Shown here piece by piece: positions 45,638 through 56,424 of a stretch of DNA of 64,000 nucleotides. Positions within the stretch are counted from its first letter, which is position 1; each line of letters begins with the position of its first letter. Origin of the DNA: Cryoendolithus antarcticus (taxonomy: Eukaryota; Ascomycota; Dothideomycetes; Cladosporiales; Cladosporiaceae); the NCBI GenBank assembly GCA_002077065.1, contig NAJO01000012.1:868001-932000 (forward strand). The letters are read 5' to 3'. Position numbers and translations under genes: made by a program. The notes beneath the pieces were generated by a model. That model had not been told where the DNA came from. It was given only the letters and a program-made list of their open reading frames with translations, and searched no databases.

Positions 45638-47334
45638 TCATACCTTCACCTTGAACTTGGCTCCTACCAGCATGAAGCGCAGCGCGAGGAAAATTGCCCC
45701 AGCGGCCAATAACATTACTCCACCATAGGTCCATGTCCCTTTCCAGTGCAAATTCTTATTATCGTTGCCGAGGATGCCACCAGCACCTGGTCCACCTGCT
45801 AGCACGCCACAACCGAACATAGCGAAGCCGCAACCTATTCTGGTACCCAATTTTGACTTGTCCTTCGTCAGTGCGACGAAAATGACCGGCGGCAACGCGA
45901 TAAATATCCCAGACCAAAATCCGAACAGCAGCGCTTGCGTCACTATGGTGCCGAGGTTATGAACAGTGATATTGCAAAGTACCAAGATCCCGCAGACGAA
46001 GGCACCAGGAATGATGACGTTGAATGGACCGATTTTATCGCCTGAAAGGGTGTTAGCGGTGATCGTACAACACTTGGAGACGTCGATCTTATCGATCGTA
46101 CGTCTCCTACACTTGAGGCAAGTGGGACCGACTTAGAATGTTGGGTAGGGTACGTCCAAAGACGCTGCCAGCGTTGAGGATAGGCACGAGGTAGAAGGAC
46201 ATGCTATCGCTTGTGATGCCTGTCGCTTGGCCGTAGAAAGAGATGTAGAAGAACTCGACATATAAGCCAATAAATCCGAGGAAAGCACCGAATCCGAATG
46301 TTAGGAACGGTATGTCGGTGAACATCGTCGGATCGAAGATGGCGCGGGCCTTGGGCGGCTTGACGCGCTGACGCATGACGATGATAGGGATGACCAAAGT
46401 TGCCAAAGCCATGAAGCCGAGGACGCGAACACTCCATGCGAAGCCAATCTGGCTGATGAGACGGTAGAAGACGATGGGGTAGATGATACCACCTGTCGAG
46501 CTTCCGGACGCTGCGATCCCAATGGCAAGACCGATCTTCGTGGTCCAGTATGTAGGTAGGATGGCTACAGCGGGTACAAATAGTAGGCCGCCGCCAATGC
46601 CGATGCAGAAACCTTGGGCGAGTAGAGCTTGCCAGAAAGTGTGCGTCAGACTTAGCATCATGTGCCCGAACACAATGAGGAATGTGCCCGCGATCAGCAG
46701 GTGCCGGAGGTAGCCTCGATCAAAGACGGGACCAGTGAACTGGTGGGGGATGTTAGAACACGTCTGATAGTGCTGCAGGGATATCGATGACTTACACAGC
46801 CAACAAGTAGCACCATGAACGATCTGAAGGCCTATGTCAGCAGCTGCGGCATCACCGGTATGGGTACGGCACGTACTGTATTGACCCTATCCAGCTGATA
46901 TCAGAGCTGGTGGCCGTGAACAGCTGACCAGACTCGTAATACGTTTGATAAACACCGAATGTATTCAAGACTCCCTGTTGTCCAAATCAGTCACGTTACC
47001 AAAGATGGCATGACGCAGAACCACGCACCCATGTGTTGAAGAACAAGAAGAACCCGCCCAGCACCTGTAGCCAAGCCTGCGCTCCTCCATTTGGCGGTGG
47101 TCCGCCTGGAGGACCTCCCGGTGGACCTGCAGCAGGTGCTGTAGCTGGCTGCGCAGCACTTCCCGTAACCTTCTCGCCGGCTTCATCGCCACTGGAGCCA
47201 CTACGATCGAGGTCCTTTGATGCGTCGTCATGAGCCTTCTCGGGATCATTGGCCGAGTGCAACGAGCCATCGTGAGACACTGTCGACAGTGGAGCGTGCT
47301 GCTCGCGGTCCAAGGTCGCGCTTGGCGCCGACAT
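45638..47334 (-). CDS. MFS transporter, monocarboxylate-porter type
   Basis: About 480 aa, twelve-helix major facilitator of the fungal monocarboxylate (MCT/MCH-like) group. Five exons: 47334-47029, 46974-46877, 46823-46796 (28 nt), 46739-46133, 46041-45638. All four introns are 53-91 nt with GT/AG ends and compatible phases. The N-terminal ~85 residues are cytosolic and end in a Pro/Gly run (PGGPPGGPP). Helix 1 is WLQVLGGFFLFFNTW and is followed by GVLNTFGVYQTYYES, typical of the family. Other landmarks are FTGPVFDRGYLRHLL, GGLLFVPAVAILPTYW, GSSTGGIIYP, LPNILSDKIGPFNVIIPG and SGIFIALPPVIFVALTKDKS. The substrate (monocarboxylates, riboflavin or others in this family) cannot be told. Confidence 0.92.
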
Positions 47335-48291
47335 GATCTTATGCTGCCCTTGCGGTCGTGAGGTTCAATGATCTATGACAAGCTTAGCCAAGCTTCTAAG
47401 CGAGAGCCGTGCCGTCGTCCGGAAACCAGAGCAGGGTACGAAGATGTCGGGAACAGTTTCCGCAGCAAATGTAGAGGCTTTATGACTGTCATCCGCCGTC
47501 GATGTTCAGTATGACACGGAAGGGTTGGTTTGATTGTTGCTCGATGAGCGCTCGATGAACGGTCGATGGGGTTCAAGTACTTCCCCTCGAGACACCGGGC
47601 GTTCGGGAAAAACTCGAAGGGCGAGTCAAAGCGTCGTTCGCGTCGGCCGAGGCGGAGATAGATAGATCTTTGTGTGTATAGCCAAGAAGCTGCTGACGAC
47701 GGCGGGACGCAAATCACGAAGGCGCAGTAGATACCTGTACGCAACAATGGCGGCTTCGCTCGATTGCCGGCTGGTGATACGTCGCGATACTATCCGGAAT
47801 GCACTCTGAAGCCCTCATGACTAAGCGCTACCGCCCGGAGTTAAAGTTTCGCAAGACAGCCTAGGAGCTTCATGAGATCGTCACAGAGGGCACTCGGTGA
47901 CTGCAGTAGGTGGTTGGGTGAGATCTCCATACAGGATATGGTAACTCTATTACTGAATTGTGTAAGATTGTCATTGATAGCTCAGCTTCAAGTGTTGGAC
48001 ATTCGTGGACGTGGCATGTTAAGCGGTGAGGCCGGGTTACCGGCAGCACGCAATCGCATGGCAGTCGCGACAGGCGCTTGCGAGGAGAAGCACGAGTACT
48101 CAGGCACCCATCGGAATTCGAGTGGGTTGACCCGATGAATCATCGTCTCATTCGATTCGCGAATGCAGGTTCATGGACCGTCGCATGCAAAGCGCCCAGT
48201 CGAAGGTAGAGACCAGTCTGTACGAAGTATGTCCAAATCTATCCCAAGATCGCTCGAACGTGCAATACTTTCCAACCAAATGTTCGCAGAT
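47335..48291. other. Intergenic, no gene seen
   Basis: Promoter side of the MFS gene and 3' flank of the DUF3431 gene. Short ORFs lack recognisable content. Confidence 0.6.
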
Positions 48292-49560
48292 TCAAAACCC
48301 ATCACCGTCCCTCCACGTCCTCCCAGCCTCCAGTGCCCTCTGCGCCGGATTTCTCCCGAGCTCGAAAGCCGCATCCTTCCTCCTGTTCATCTCCGCCCAG
48401 ATCTTCTTAATCTCCTCCTCCAGCTCTTCATCTCTCCCCACCCTCGGGATGTCCAGATCTGCCTCCTGCGCAACCTTCCCAGTCGGACTGCGCAGCTTCA
48501 CCTCCTCGATCATGTCCGCCTTCTTCCACCATAGCTGTAGCTCATTCTTTGCCTCGTTAAGATTGTATTGCAGTTCAAACCAATAGTCGAAAGCCTCCGG
48601 CGAGCCGAAGCAGAAGCCATAGCCGTCGCAATAGCATTCGCTCATCGAAGGACAATGGGATGGCGAGGAAGTGAAGACGTATTGCCAGATGTACTCGAAC
48701 ACCCTCCCAGATAGATAGTCCGAGAGCTCAGTCCTTAGCAGCCAGTCCCGCAGATACACATACCGCTGCTTCGGCGTCGCTAGTATCCGCTCGCGACTCA
48801 CGGCAAATTGCGCGCAGCACGGCTGCGCCAGTATGGTAGGTATAGAATCCTTCGGGAATATCTGCGCCCAACTATCCGCAATCAAATGTTCCTCCTGCTT
48901 CCAGCTCAAGCGCTCCCTCACACCCGGGTGCAGCCAAGCCGGACAACCAGGTTCCCAGTGGCATCGCAAATTCATATAGCCCAATCGCATCACCCGCTCG
49001 GGACTCAGATGGCGTATCATCTGCGCTGCATCGGTGTCGAGAATCTCGTTGTTGTGCCAGGCGAACTGGTGACCGTGCATGAAGACGCTGAAGTCTGGCA
49101 AGGCGTCGTAGCGGTCGATTATGTAGGAGAGGTAGATCATTGCTTCGTGGCCCTTGTTGCGTGGAGGGTGGAGCGGTGCGGTGGGGTCGTCTGCTACATA
49201 AATCGCGGTCGTGAGCAAGCCTGAAGCGAGCATATCGCTCAGCTCCAGGTCGACCCATGTTGTGTTCTCCGCCTTCGTCCTGGCTAGCACAAGAGCGCGA
49301 GTGTAGTTGCTGCCGACCGCTTTGAGCTGGCCGTCTGGAAGGGGAGACTTCCACGGTGGCAGCTTGGTATAACCATGTCGGCCTGAGGTATCTGGTCTGC
49401 CGTTCCGTAGATCAGGGAGGATATTGTGCCCACTTGCGATCTGCTCTTCCGTCGGCCGGGATGGTCTGCCTGAGCTCCATTGTGCGTTATGAAGTGTGCT
49501 GTACAGAAGAAGGGTGGCCACGCCGGCGGTTATCAAGTAAGGGAAGTACCGGCGTAGCAT
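48292..49560 (-). CDS. DUF3431 family type II membrane protein
   Basis: 422 aa, single exon. An N-terminal signal anchor (YLITAGVATLLLYSTLH) right after a short basic MLRR start indicates a type II protein facing the secretory lumen. The DUF3431 core is clear: VLARTKAENTTWVDLEL, AIYVADDP, NKGHEAMIYLSYIIDRYDAL, FSVFMHGHQFAWHNNEIL, GYMNLRCHWEPGCP and QPCCAQFAVSRERI. Several cysteines lie in CPSMSECYCDGYGFCFG. The family is fungal and looks glycosyltransferase-like in layout, but I know of no demonstrated activity. The C-terminal ~60 residues are charged and probably helical. Confidence 0.9.
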   Translation of the reverse strand: MLRRYFPYLITAGVATLLLYSTLHNAQWSSGRPSRPTEEQIASGHNILPDLRNGRPDTSGRHGYTKLPPWKSPLPDGQLKAVGSNYTRALVLARTKAENTTWVDLELSDMLASGLLTTAIYVADDPTAPLHPPRNKGHEAMIYLSYIIDRYDALPDFSVFMHGHQFAWHNNEILDTDAAQMIRHLSPERVMRLGYMNLRCHWEPGCPAWLHPGVRERLSWKQEEHLIADSWAQIFPKDSIPTILAQPCCAQFAVSRERILATPKQRYVYLRDWLLRTELSDYLSGRVFEYIWQYVFTSSPSHCPSMSECYCDGYGFCFGSPEAFDYWFELQYNLNEAKNELQLWWKKADMIEEVKLRSPTGKVAQEADLDIPRVGRDEELEEEIKKIWAEMNRRKDAAFELGRNPAQRALEAGRTWRDGDGF

Positions 49561-50483
49561 ATTCGAACGGCGAAATGGCGCCGTGGTAGTCCTTGCTTTG
49601 CGCCGCTCCGAAGAGCGATAGGCGACATGTCTTGATCGTGATTAGATCATGATCTACGCGGCCGGATAGGGCAGTGTGGTCGGTTTCAGAGATCACCCAT
49701 GCAACGGCATCCTCCCGCCTGTGCACTGAGTCCTGCTAGGTATGGAGCGAGGGTGGAGGATCACGATACATGATCGTTGTGGACAAGAAGCAGAGGAAAG
49801 TTTGGAATCGTGGATGTGTGGATCGCCGTGAGGTGTTGCGCGAAACAGCTGACACGTACCGGCAGGTGAAGTCTAAATTTCTATGTCCCTCCCACGGCTC
49901 ATGTGAGTCGTCTCGGTCCTCAGTGCATCCCCTCACGTCTTCTACCTCCCCACTACCTTACCCGCGTCTCCTCATCGCGCCCGGCGACAGCACACTGGCA
50001 AGCCGTTGCACTTCGTCGTCCCTAGCCCTTGACTCCAATTCTTGCGAGACACGTAGCCGACCCGAATGCATGTGATAGCGCTTCATGCCTCGTGACAGCA
50101 TTCGCGTCTAACCAGTCTTCCAGCACTCGGTCCCTCGCCCCTGCACTTGCGCGAGTTTCAAATGCTGGTCCAGGTCAAACGTCAATCTTGTCGGGCATTG
50201 ACGATCCATTACTGCGATGCTCCAAATTATATCAACTACATCTGGTAGTCTTGTGTCGCAGCTCGAGCACAGCAATCATATACGAGATCAGCCCGTTGCT
50301 AGCGACAGGTCAAGCTCACGCAATGCGTCGAGCTCAAATCATTGCGCCATGGTATCGGACGAGGTCGGGCTCGTTCAAGTGCCGTGGTTTGCACACTCAT
50401 CGCGCGTCTTCGCGCGGATGTTACATGACGCGACGAATTCGGCTTTCCGCACCAGCCAAGTCAGCGCGCCGTATCGTTGTTCA
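49561..50483. other. Intergenic, no gene seen
   Basis: Overlapping short ORFs only; the plus-strand frames at 50029-50598 run antisense into the F-box gene and look like shadows. Confidence 0.5.
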
Positions 50484-52102
50484 TCACCGATCACCATGCT
50501 CAGGGCACCGCCTGACCACCCATTTCTCCCATGCCTTACGTTGCGCATTACTCACGGTGAAGCCGTTGTCACCTAAGTGCTCGACAGAATCGGAGTAGGC
50601 CTTGCCATTGCACTTGCACCATGTAGCCGAAGCTGGCGTAATAGGCGAATTCAAAGGCGGGAAGTCAAGTTCGTGAGCGTCTGGACCATGTTCGTCGTCA
50701 GTATCCGAGTCTCCCTCCGAATCGGTTTCGTCGGACGACGAGGCTCCTGCCAGCTCCTGCGCAGGCGTTGCATTGCTCGGTCCAGCCACTGGAACGTAGT
50801 CTTCTTCGCTGCTGTCACTCTCGCTTTCGCCTGGTGGCTCATCATCCAGAACCTCGGCTCCAGCAGCCAGCCAGGACTCGTCAAAGCTTCGCGCATAGCC
50901 GATGCGTCGGAGGCTGACCCACTCGAGTCTACTCATCGCATGTCGTAGTTCACTGAGTACATCCTTCCACATATTTCCTTCCCGAAGCTGCACATCGCGC
51001 AAACGAAGACCTTTCAGTCGGTCTCGATGTCGTAGTGCAAGGCCGAGTATCTCGTCTGCATTGAGCTTCCAACCCTGCACGCCGAATGCAACAAGCTTGT
51101 CCCAAGTCACGTTGTGAAATACGCCTTCCAGGGGTAATGTGAGAGGTCTATGCGAAGGGAACCCAACGTGCACGGCTTGCATATTCTTTGCAGACGTGAA
51201 GACCGTCCGAAAAAGATTTGACAGCTCACTCATCTTCGAGTCGAGATCGTTGCCGTCATCAAAATGCAGCGTGAGACAAGTCAGACGCTCGGCCAGCGTG
51301 GATAGCGATCGTGGCTGCGCGGACGAGAGGAATTCCGCGCTCTGCGGGCTGAGCATGGGCGATGAGAAGCGCGACCAAGGCGCTTTCGAAACCAGAAGTG
51401 CTGCTCCTATGGTCTGAGATCCATGAGAGCAAGCCTTTGCCCATTCCAGATGAATCAATGCATCAGCGTCTGCATGCTGTTGCACATACCGTAGAATTGC
51501 TCGGTCCTCCTCGTCTTGCACGCGCAGCAATTGGACATGTTGAAGTGATGTGAAGCTGCCGATTGCCTTTTGCAAAACCTGCACATCGTACTGTGACTCG
51601 ACAATTTGCCGCTGCTCCTGTACCTTCTCCTGAAAACGTGTCACATCGAAAGTGCCGAATTGCGTCTCGAAAGCATCTCCAAGTGCAGGCAAATCCTGTG
51701 CTACTGGACCATCAGCGAAGTCGCTCCATTCAGGGCTCAGGAAGGGCCCTACCGTCATCGTAAAAGTACGGCACCATGTAGCTGAACTTCTTTACATGCT
51801 GAGCAACGTGTGGCCAGCCCGCAAGAACCTCGAGCTGCTGTAAACCTCGCTGAGATAGTCTCCCAGATACTCGCGTGAACTGCAGAGGCGCGCCAAATCG
51901 CCGAAAACCGCCTACAAGTCAGCCTGAACTGGCCAATGTCTCTGATGGACCCTCGGCTCGAGGGTGGTGGAAAGTCGAAGCTTTCGACAGAAAGGAACTG
52001 ACGACGGTCCACAGGTACTGTCTTGTCTGGATCCGGTTCAATCTGGTCCAAGATCATGCGAATGAGCTCATTCGAAAGAGACAGGAAAGAATAGGTCTTC
52101 AT
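50484..52102 (-). CDS. F-box protein with acidic tail (frame break near 51900)
   Basis: Probable SCF substrate adaptor. The N-terminus is an F-box (SFLSLSNELIRMILDQIEP, then GQFRLTCRRF). The expected continuation GAPLQFTRVSGRLSQRGLQQ, VAQHVKKFSYMVPYFYDD follows immediately but one base out of frame. The extra base is in one of two short runs, AAA 51895-51897 or AAAA 51904-51907 on the + strand; the 36 nt available are too few for an intron. An intron at 51704-51752 (49 nt) then restores YFYDDVAQDLPALG. The long last exon (51703-50484) holds LRR-like segments (LTCLTLHFDDG, LKGLRLRDVQLREGNMWKDV), an Asp/Glu/Ser-rich linker and a C-terminal helix. Either a recent frameshift or a base-calling error. 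Confidence 0.7.
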
Positions 52103-52922
52103 CCTGTCAGGCGTTCTGTTAGGCGTCGTGCTCTAGCAGGTCCTCGCAGCTCAGCATCTCACTCCTGGTCTGAAATATGCCATGCATCGCGATCTGAGTA
52201 GGAAGGGAAAAGGTTTCCGGGTGGCGGAGGTCTTCCACTCGCTCCGGCATGCGGTCATGCGCACAAGAAAGGAAAGAAGCAGCAACTTGCATTGCGAATG
52301 TGTGTGGCGATGCACACGAACCGTCGGAATACTTCGCCGTCATCAGCAGCGCGGCGTCATTGCATATTAAGCATGCTATGTACTGCGGCGTGGGACCAGA
52401 AAATCCGAGCCTGCAACGAGCAAGCCACCAATGGAAGTTGAAATCGCCCAATCATGTTGCACAGTGACGGTCACATGACAAGGTTTTAATGCGAGCGCCA
52501 GGATCGGGACGACAGTATGGCAGCAGACCCGTCCCGCCGGCGAAGGTTGTGGCCCGCGAGGAATCGGAAGAGGAGGTTGTGCAGCCAGCTTGATGCACGT
52601 TTTGCTGGCAGAAGAAAGCGGACGAATGAGGAACGGGATTGTGGGTTCGAGGTACAGCACTAGCGAAAATCGGTCTTGCAGGGCCTAGATTGGTGGTACC
52701 TTTGCAGCCCGAGGATTTCGCTGTGGAGGCAAGCATTCATCGCGGACAACAAGCAAGTGTACAGTATGACGGAGGAAGAAGAGGTGATTCGGAACGAGTG
52801 AACGCGGCGCGACTGCTAATGCTGGTGTGCCAAGCACCGACCTACGGATTATCGCCTCAGGCACGACATCGTCAGGCATCACTTCTTCGGCTGACAACAT
52901 GCACGAATGAGTTCATGATAGG
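52103..52922. other. Intergenic, no gene seen
   Basis: F-box gene promoter and 3' flank of the CoA-biosynthesis gene. The short ORFs have no recognisable content. Confidence 0.6.
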
Positions 52923-54152
52923 CTATACCTTCGCGCCCTGCTTCCTCGCAAGCTTCTCCCTGATAGCAGTACTACTCAGCTTACTCTCGAAGCCCTCCTT
53001 GACGGCACCACCTTCATCTGCATCGAGCACGTCTACCTCGAACACCTCGAGCTCATGCCAGCCCTTCTCCTTTCGCTTGTCGTTGACAGCTTTCCCACCA
53101 GATCGTGTCTCTGCTGATATAATAAGCGCCGAGATGCTCTCCTCCGTGATTGTCGGACCGAACGGGTCTTGAATCTCTGTGCATTTCACTACTAGTCCAG
53201 CTGGGTAGTGTAAATTCACAGCCTTGCCGTTGGGACCAGGGTCGTTCTGTTTCGTGACTTGTTTCGATTTCGGCGCGTCCTTGAGCTCGAAGTCGATGAT
53301 GCTGTCACAGAAGTCTTCGATTGCTCGCTGCCGATCTTGCCAGCTCTCGAGTACTGATGCATGCTTCTTGTTGACCAGTAGTTGATCGCCGGTGATGCCT
53401 ACTATTGCTGTTGCTGGTCTTTCTTCCAACCGCTTTTCGGGTAGGAAAAGGGTCATAGTGAGCAGTAGCTTGTGCCCTATGTGCAGGTGATCGAAGGTAC
53501 CTCCTACCGCAACATCATGGTGCCGCTTATCTCGCACTGTCGAGGATGGCCCTGTGGTCGATGGCTTAGCCGTTCCAACATCTGGATATGACGTCGCCTG
53601 CGATGCGGCTCCGCTTTGCAATCGACTGATCGATTCGTTGCTCCCTTTCGCGGCAACGAAGGCTTTGACAAGGGCTTCGCCGGCCGCTGACTCGTCGCCG
53701 AAAGCGTACTGCCATGCTCGGTCCGCGTGTGCCAATGTCTCCAGCGTGACTACCGGTCCAAAGGTTGATGCTGTCGTTACTGAGTCCGGCGACCAAGCCA
53801 GTAGCAGCACTCGTACATCGACGCCATCCGAGTCTTCGACGTTGATGTCGTTCGCAGCGGCTATGATGCAGACTAGCTTGTACACTGCGGCGAGGTTTGG
53901 CTGCGTTTCGTTGTACAGTTGCCCTCGTGGTGCAGGGCCAGGATTGGCCAGGGAGGGACAGGCTATGGCAATCTCGAGAATCGCTGCCTTCGAAGACTCG
54001 GGCGATGCTGTGGCGACTTCCTGTAGGACTTGTAGGACGGTATCGCCGAATGATTTCTTGAGCTCTTGCAGGCTGGGTGGCGATGGGGCCGAAGGCAGGA
54101 GCAGCAGGAAGCGAGATGGAGAGTCGTCTGCCATGTTTACAGAAGGGGGCAA
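52923..54152 (-). CDS. CAB4: Phosphopantetheine adenylyltransferase (Cab4-like)
   Basis: Transfers AMP from ATP to 4'-phosphopantetheine, giving dephospho-CoA, the penultimate step of CoA synthesis. 409 aa in one exon. The nucleotidyltransferase core begins at VAVGGTFDHLHIGHKLLL, with the GTFDxLHxGH ATP-binding motif. It continues with AIVGITGDQLLVNKKHASVL, IEDFCDSIIDFEL, DPFGPTITEESISALIISAE and ends in LSSTAIREKLA, the ISSTxIR-type motif of this enzyme class. The N-terminal ~200 residues are an extension seen in eukaryotic Cab4 proteins, with YKLVCIIAAANDIN. No kinase (CoaE) domain follows, so this is the fungal monofunctional form. An alternative start (MADDSP) is six residues in. Confidence 0.93.
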   Translation of the reverse strand: MPPSVNMADDSPSRFLLLLPSAPSPPSLQELKKSFGDTVLQVLQEVATASPESSKAAILEIAIACPSLANPGPAPRGQLYNETQPNLAAVYKLVCIIAAANDINVEDSDGVDVRVLLLAWSPDSVTTASTFGPVVTLETLAHADRAWQYAFGDESAAGEALVKAFVAAKGSNESISRLQSGAASQATSYPDVGTAKPSTTGPSSTVRDKRHHDVAVGGTFDHLHIGHKLLLTMTLFLPEKRLEERPATAIVGITGDQLLVNKKHASVLESWQDRQRAIEDFCDSIIDFELKDAPKSKQVTKQNDPGPNGKAVNLHYPAGLVVKCTEIQDPFGPTITEESISALIISAETRSGGKAVNDKRKEKGWHELEVFEVDVLDADEGGAVKEGFESKLSSTAIREKLARKQGAKV

Positions 54153-54700
54153 AATCTCTACTCTCGCATTTTCTACCCAGGCCGCGTCTCGTACCTATAG
54201 TAAGTTGTTGCTCGAAACAAGCTTCAAAATTCAACTCTCCTATCAAGTTTGACGATACAGCACAAGGGCAAACGCACAAGTATGGAATACAGCGAATGCT
54301 CAGCTCCCGTAATCAATGGCTCAATGTATGCTAACTAGGTGCGTTCGAGCCAGGACCGATCGTTGATTGTTCACTTCGTTGTCGAGGACGTGCTGCGGAG
54401 TCGATCCCAACCTCATGCCTCGGACGTCCATCGACTCCATGGACGGTACTTTCATTCCACAGACACAACACTTCCATATTGTTTCAACATACGCTTGGGC
54501 GATCAGCGAGTCTCAAGAGCACTGGCCACATTGCTCAGGCTTGTCACATGTCGACACATATACGCCGAAGACTCGTGATGCTCGCTCGCGTGACACCCTG
54601 ACGCAGCTTAGAGGTCATACAAAGGGCAACTCCAGCATTTTCCACACTTTCGACTTGTGCAAGGTAGCTTGGCAAACGACAGTCGAGACTCTAGACCGCC
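54153..54700. promoter_or_regulatory. Divergent upstream region, Cab4 and Atg28-like genes
   Basis: About 550 nt between outward-facing start codons; both promoters must lie here. A small ORF at 54367-54783 overlaps the next start and is not supported. Confidence 0.45.
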
Positions 54701-56164
54701 ATGTCTACCACTTCCTCCCGCTCCTCCTGGCTCCCCCGCTCCGTCTTGAGCCGTCGAGACCGAGCCTCCAATTCCAATCATGAGCTGCCCCGTTGGCGCT
54801 CTCCCTCGCCTATGGCAGCCTCGATGATCCCTCCTCCGATAGTACAGAGCACATATGCCCTTCCTTCTCGCTCCACCGTGTCACCATCAGTTCTGCTGTC
54901 GCCCCGAGCAGAGCCAACAGATGACCGCGACGTCCAACTACAAGCAGATCTGCAGTACCTCCTCGACGCGCAGGCCGAAGGCCTACTCCGAGGTCTTGCA
55001 GCCAGCCCGCACGAGAATGGCGCATCGACTGGCAGCACGACTCCGACCGCTAAGAGCGCTCGGAGCGCCTCTCGACGCCCAGTACGGCGAATGCCAGGTC
55101 TTCGAAGCGCCAGGAAAGGTCTTTACGGCACGATGCTCGCCTTAGCGAACGTCAAGGTCGATGAGCTGCATGGCATCGATGAGGAGCTACAGACCAACGC
55201 CAAAGACAGCGCCCAGCTCGAGCAATGGGAGCAAAAGCGGCATGGACTGCAGGCTGCTACGGCGGAGGCAGGTGCAAGTGCAGATACCACGCGCGTGCAG
55301 AGACTACGAGACGAGGCGGACAAGCTACAGAGTGGAATCAGGGATGTCGAGCTACAGCTGGCGGACATGAGGAGCAGACATCGGAAGCTGATTAGGCGGA
55401 TGGAGGAAGCGGAGAACGAGGTGCAGGCAAAGATGTCCAGTTATAGGCAGAGTATGGAGTTGCTGGAGAACGACGTTCAGCAGTTTCTGGCGAGGAAGCC
55501 GACGGCTGTGGTATCGAGGCCGGGCTCGAGGGATGGGCAGGCTTCGGTGTGGGAGCTTCCCACAAAGCGAAGGACGCTGGAGCTGGCGAAGGAGCAGCTG
55601 CATGCTGATCGCGAGGCACAGGAACTCGAGCGACGCCGAGTGCAAAGGGAGAGGCAAGCGTTGGAAGATGGCGCGGCACTGTGGAAGGAGGTTGCAGCTA
55701 CCGTGACGGCACTGGAGAAACGGATACGCGGCGACATGTCATCGTCACTGGATGATCCAGACCGCGCGTGGGACGAAGCTCCTGATGCTGCTCCTACAGC
55801 GAAGATGCGAGATCTGCTCCAGGCTGTGGACGGCGCGACAGTGAGTTTGCAGACCAGACTCGAGGACGCAGAAGTCAAGAACTGGCGACTCCTTGTTGTA
55901 GCCATAGGCGCAGAGCTCGAAGCACTGCGACAGGGGAGGACAATCCTCTCACAAGCCCTGGGCGAAGCCAAAGATCCTCGTCCCGATCCCGAATCCCCGA
56001 ATAGCCCAATACAACAGCTCAAGGAGGATAGCGGCGACGACAAGATACTTGAGCTGGACAAAAGCTTCGAGACTGCGCGGAAGCAGTCGCTAAGTAATGG
56101 AGAGACGGACGATGAGATAGATCCGGAGCTGCTGTTCTCCCAGCAGGACTCGCCAGTGGACTGA
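54701..56164 (+). CDS. Coiled-coil protein resembling fungal Atg28-like factors
   Basis: 487 aa, single exon. A Ser/Pro/Arg-rich N-terminus leads to LQADLQYLLDAQAEGLLRGL and GLRSARKGLYGTMLALANVK. A long Ala/Glu/Arg/Gln coiled coil follows (about residues 155-265 and 290-340). It includes RLRDEADKLQSGIRDVELQL, ADMRSRHRKLIRRMEEAENE and SSYRQSMELLENDVQQFLAR. The layout, short conserved block then coiled coil with L-E-x-D-V-Q-x-F-L, resembles the Atg28-like proteins linked to selective autophagy in filamentous fungi; I am only moderately sure. The C-terminus is acidic with DEIDPELLFSQQD. No catalytic domain or membrane segment. Confidence 0.72.
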   Translation: MSTTSSRSSWLPRSVLSRRDRASNSNHELPRWRSPSPMAASMIPPPIVQSTYALPSRSTVSPSVLLSPRAEPTDDRDVQLQADLQYLLDAQAEGLLRGLAASPHENGASTGSTTPTAKSARSASRRPVRRMPGLRSARKGLYGTMLALANVKVDELHGIDEELQTNAKDSAQLEQWEQKRHGLQAATAEAGASADTTRVQRLRDEADKLQSGIRDVELQLADMRSRHRKLIRRMEEAENEVQAKMSSYRQSMELLENDVQQFLARKPTAVVSRPGSRDGQASVWELPTKRRTLELAKEQLHADREAQELERRRVQRERQALEDGAALWKEVAATVTALEKRIRGDMSSSLDDPDRAWDEAPDAAPTAKMRDLLQAVDGATVSLQTRLEDAEVKNWRLLVVAIGAELEALRQGRTILSQALGEAKDPRPDPESPNSPIQQLKEDSGDDKILELDKSFETARKQSLSNGETDDEIDPELLFSQQDSPVD

Positions 56165-56424
56165 ATCAATGGAGTCTCAAGCAGCACAATATCCCCACAG
56201 AGGAGGTTCTGCACGTCTCACCCAAGCTCAGCAATCGAACCCTGCTTGTAAGTACCCCCTCCCTCTTCTCTCTGTCGGAATCTGTTCCCTTCACTCAATC
56301 ACTTGCCGTTCACTTCTTCTCGGGTCTAGTCACTTTCTCTCTCATCTCGTTACTCCCGCTACATTGTTTGAGCTCGCTTGGCCACCTCCGAAATTTTCCT
56401 CGCCCTCGCAACATATCCCATCAC

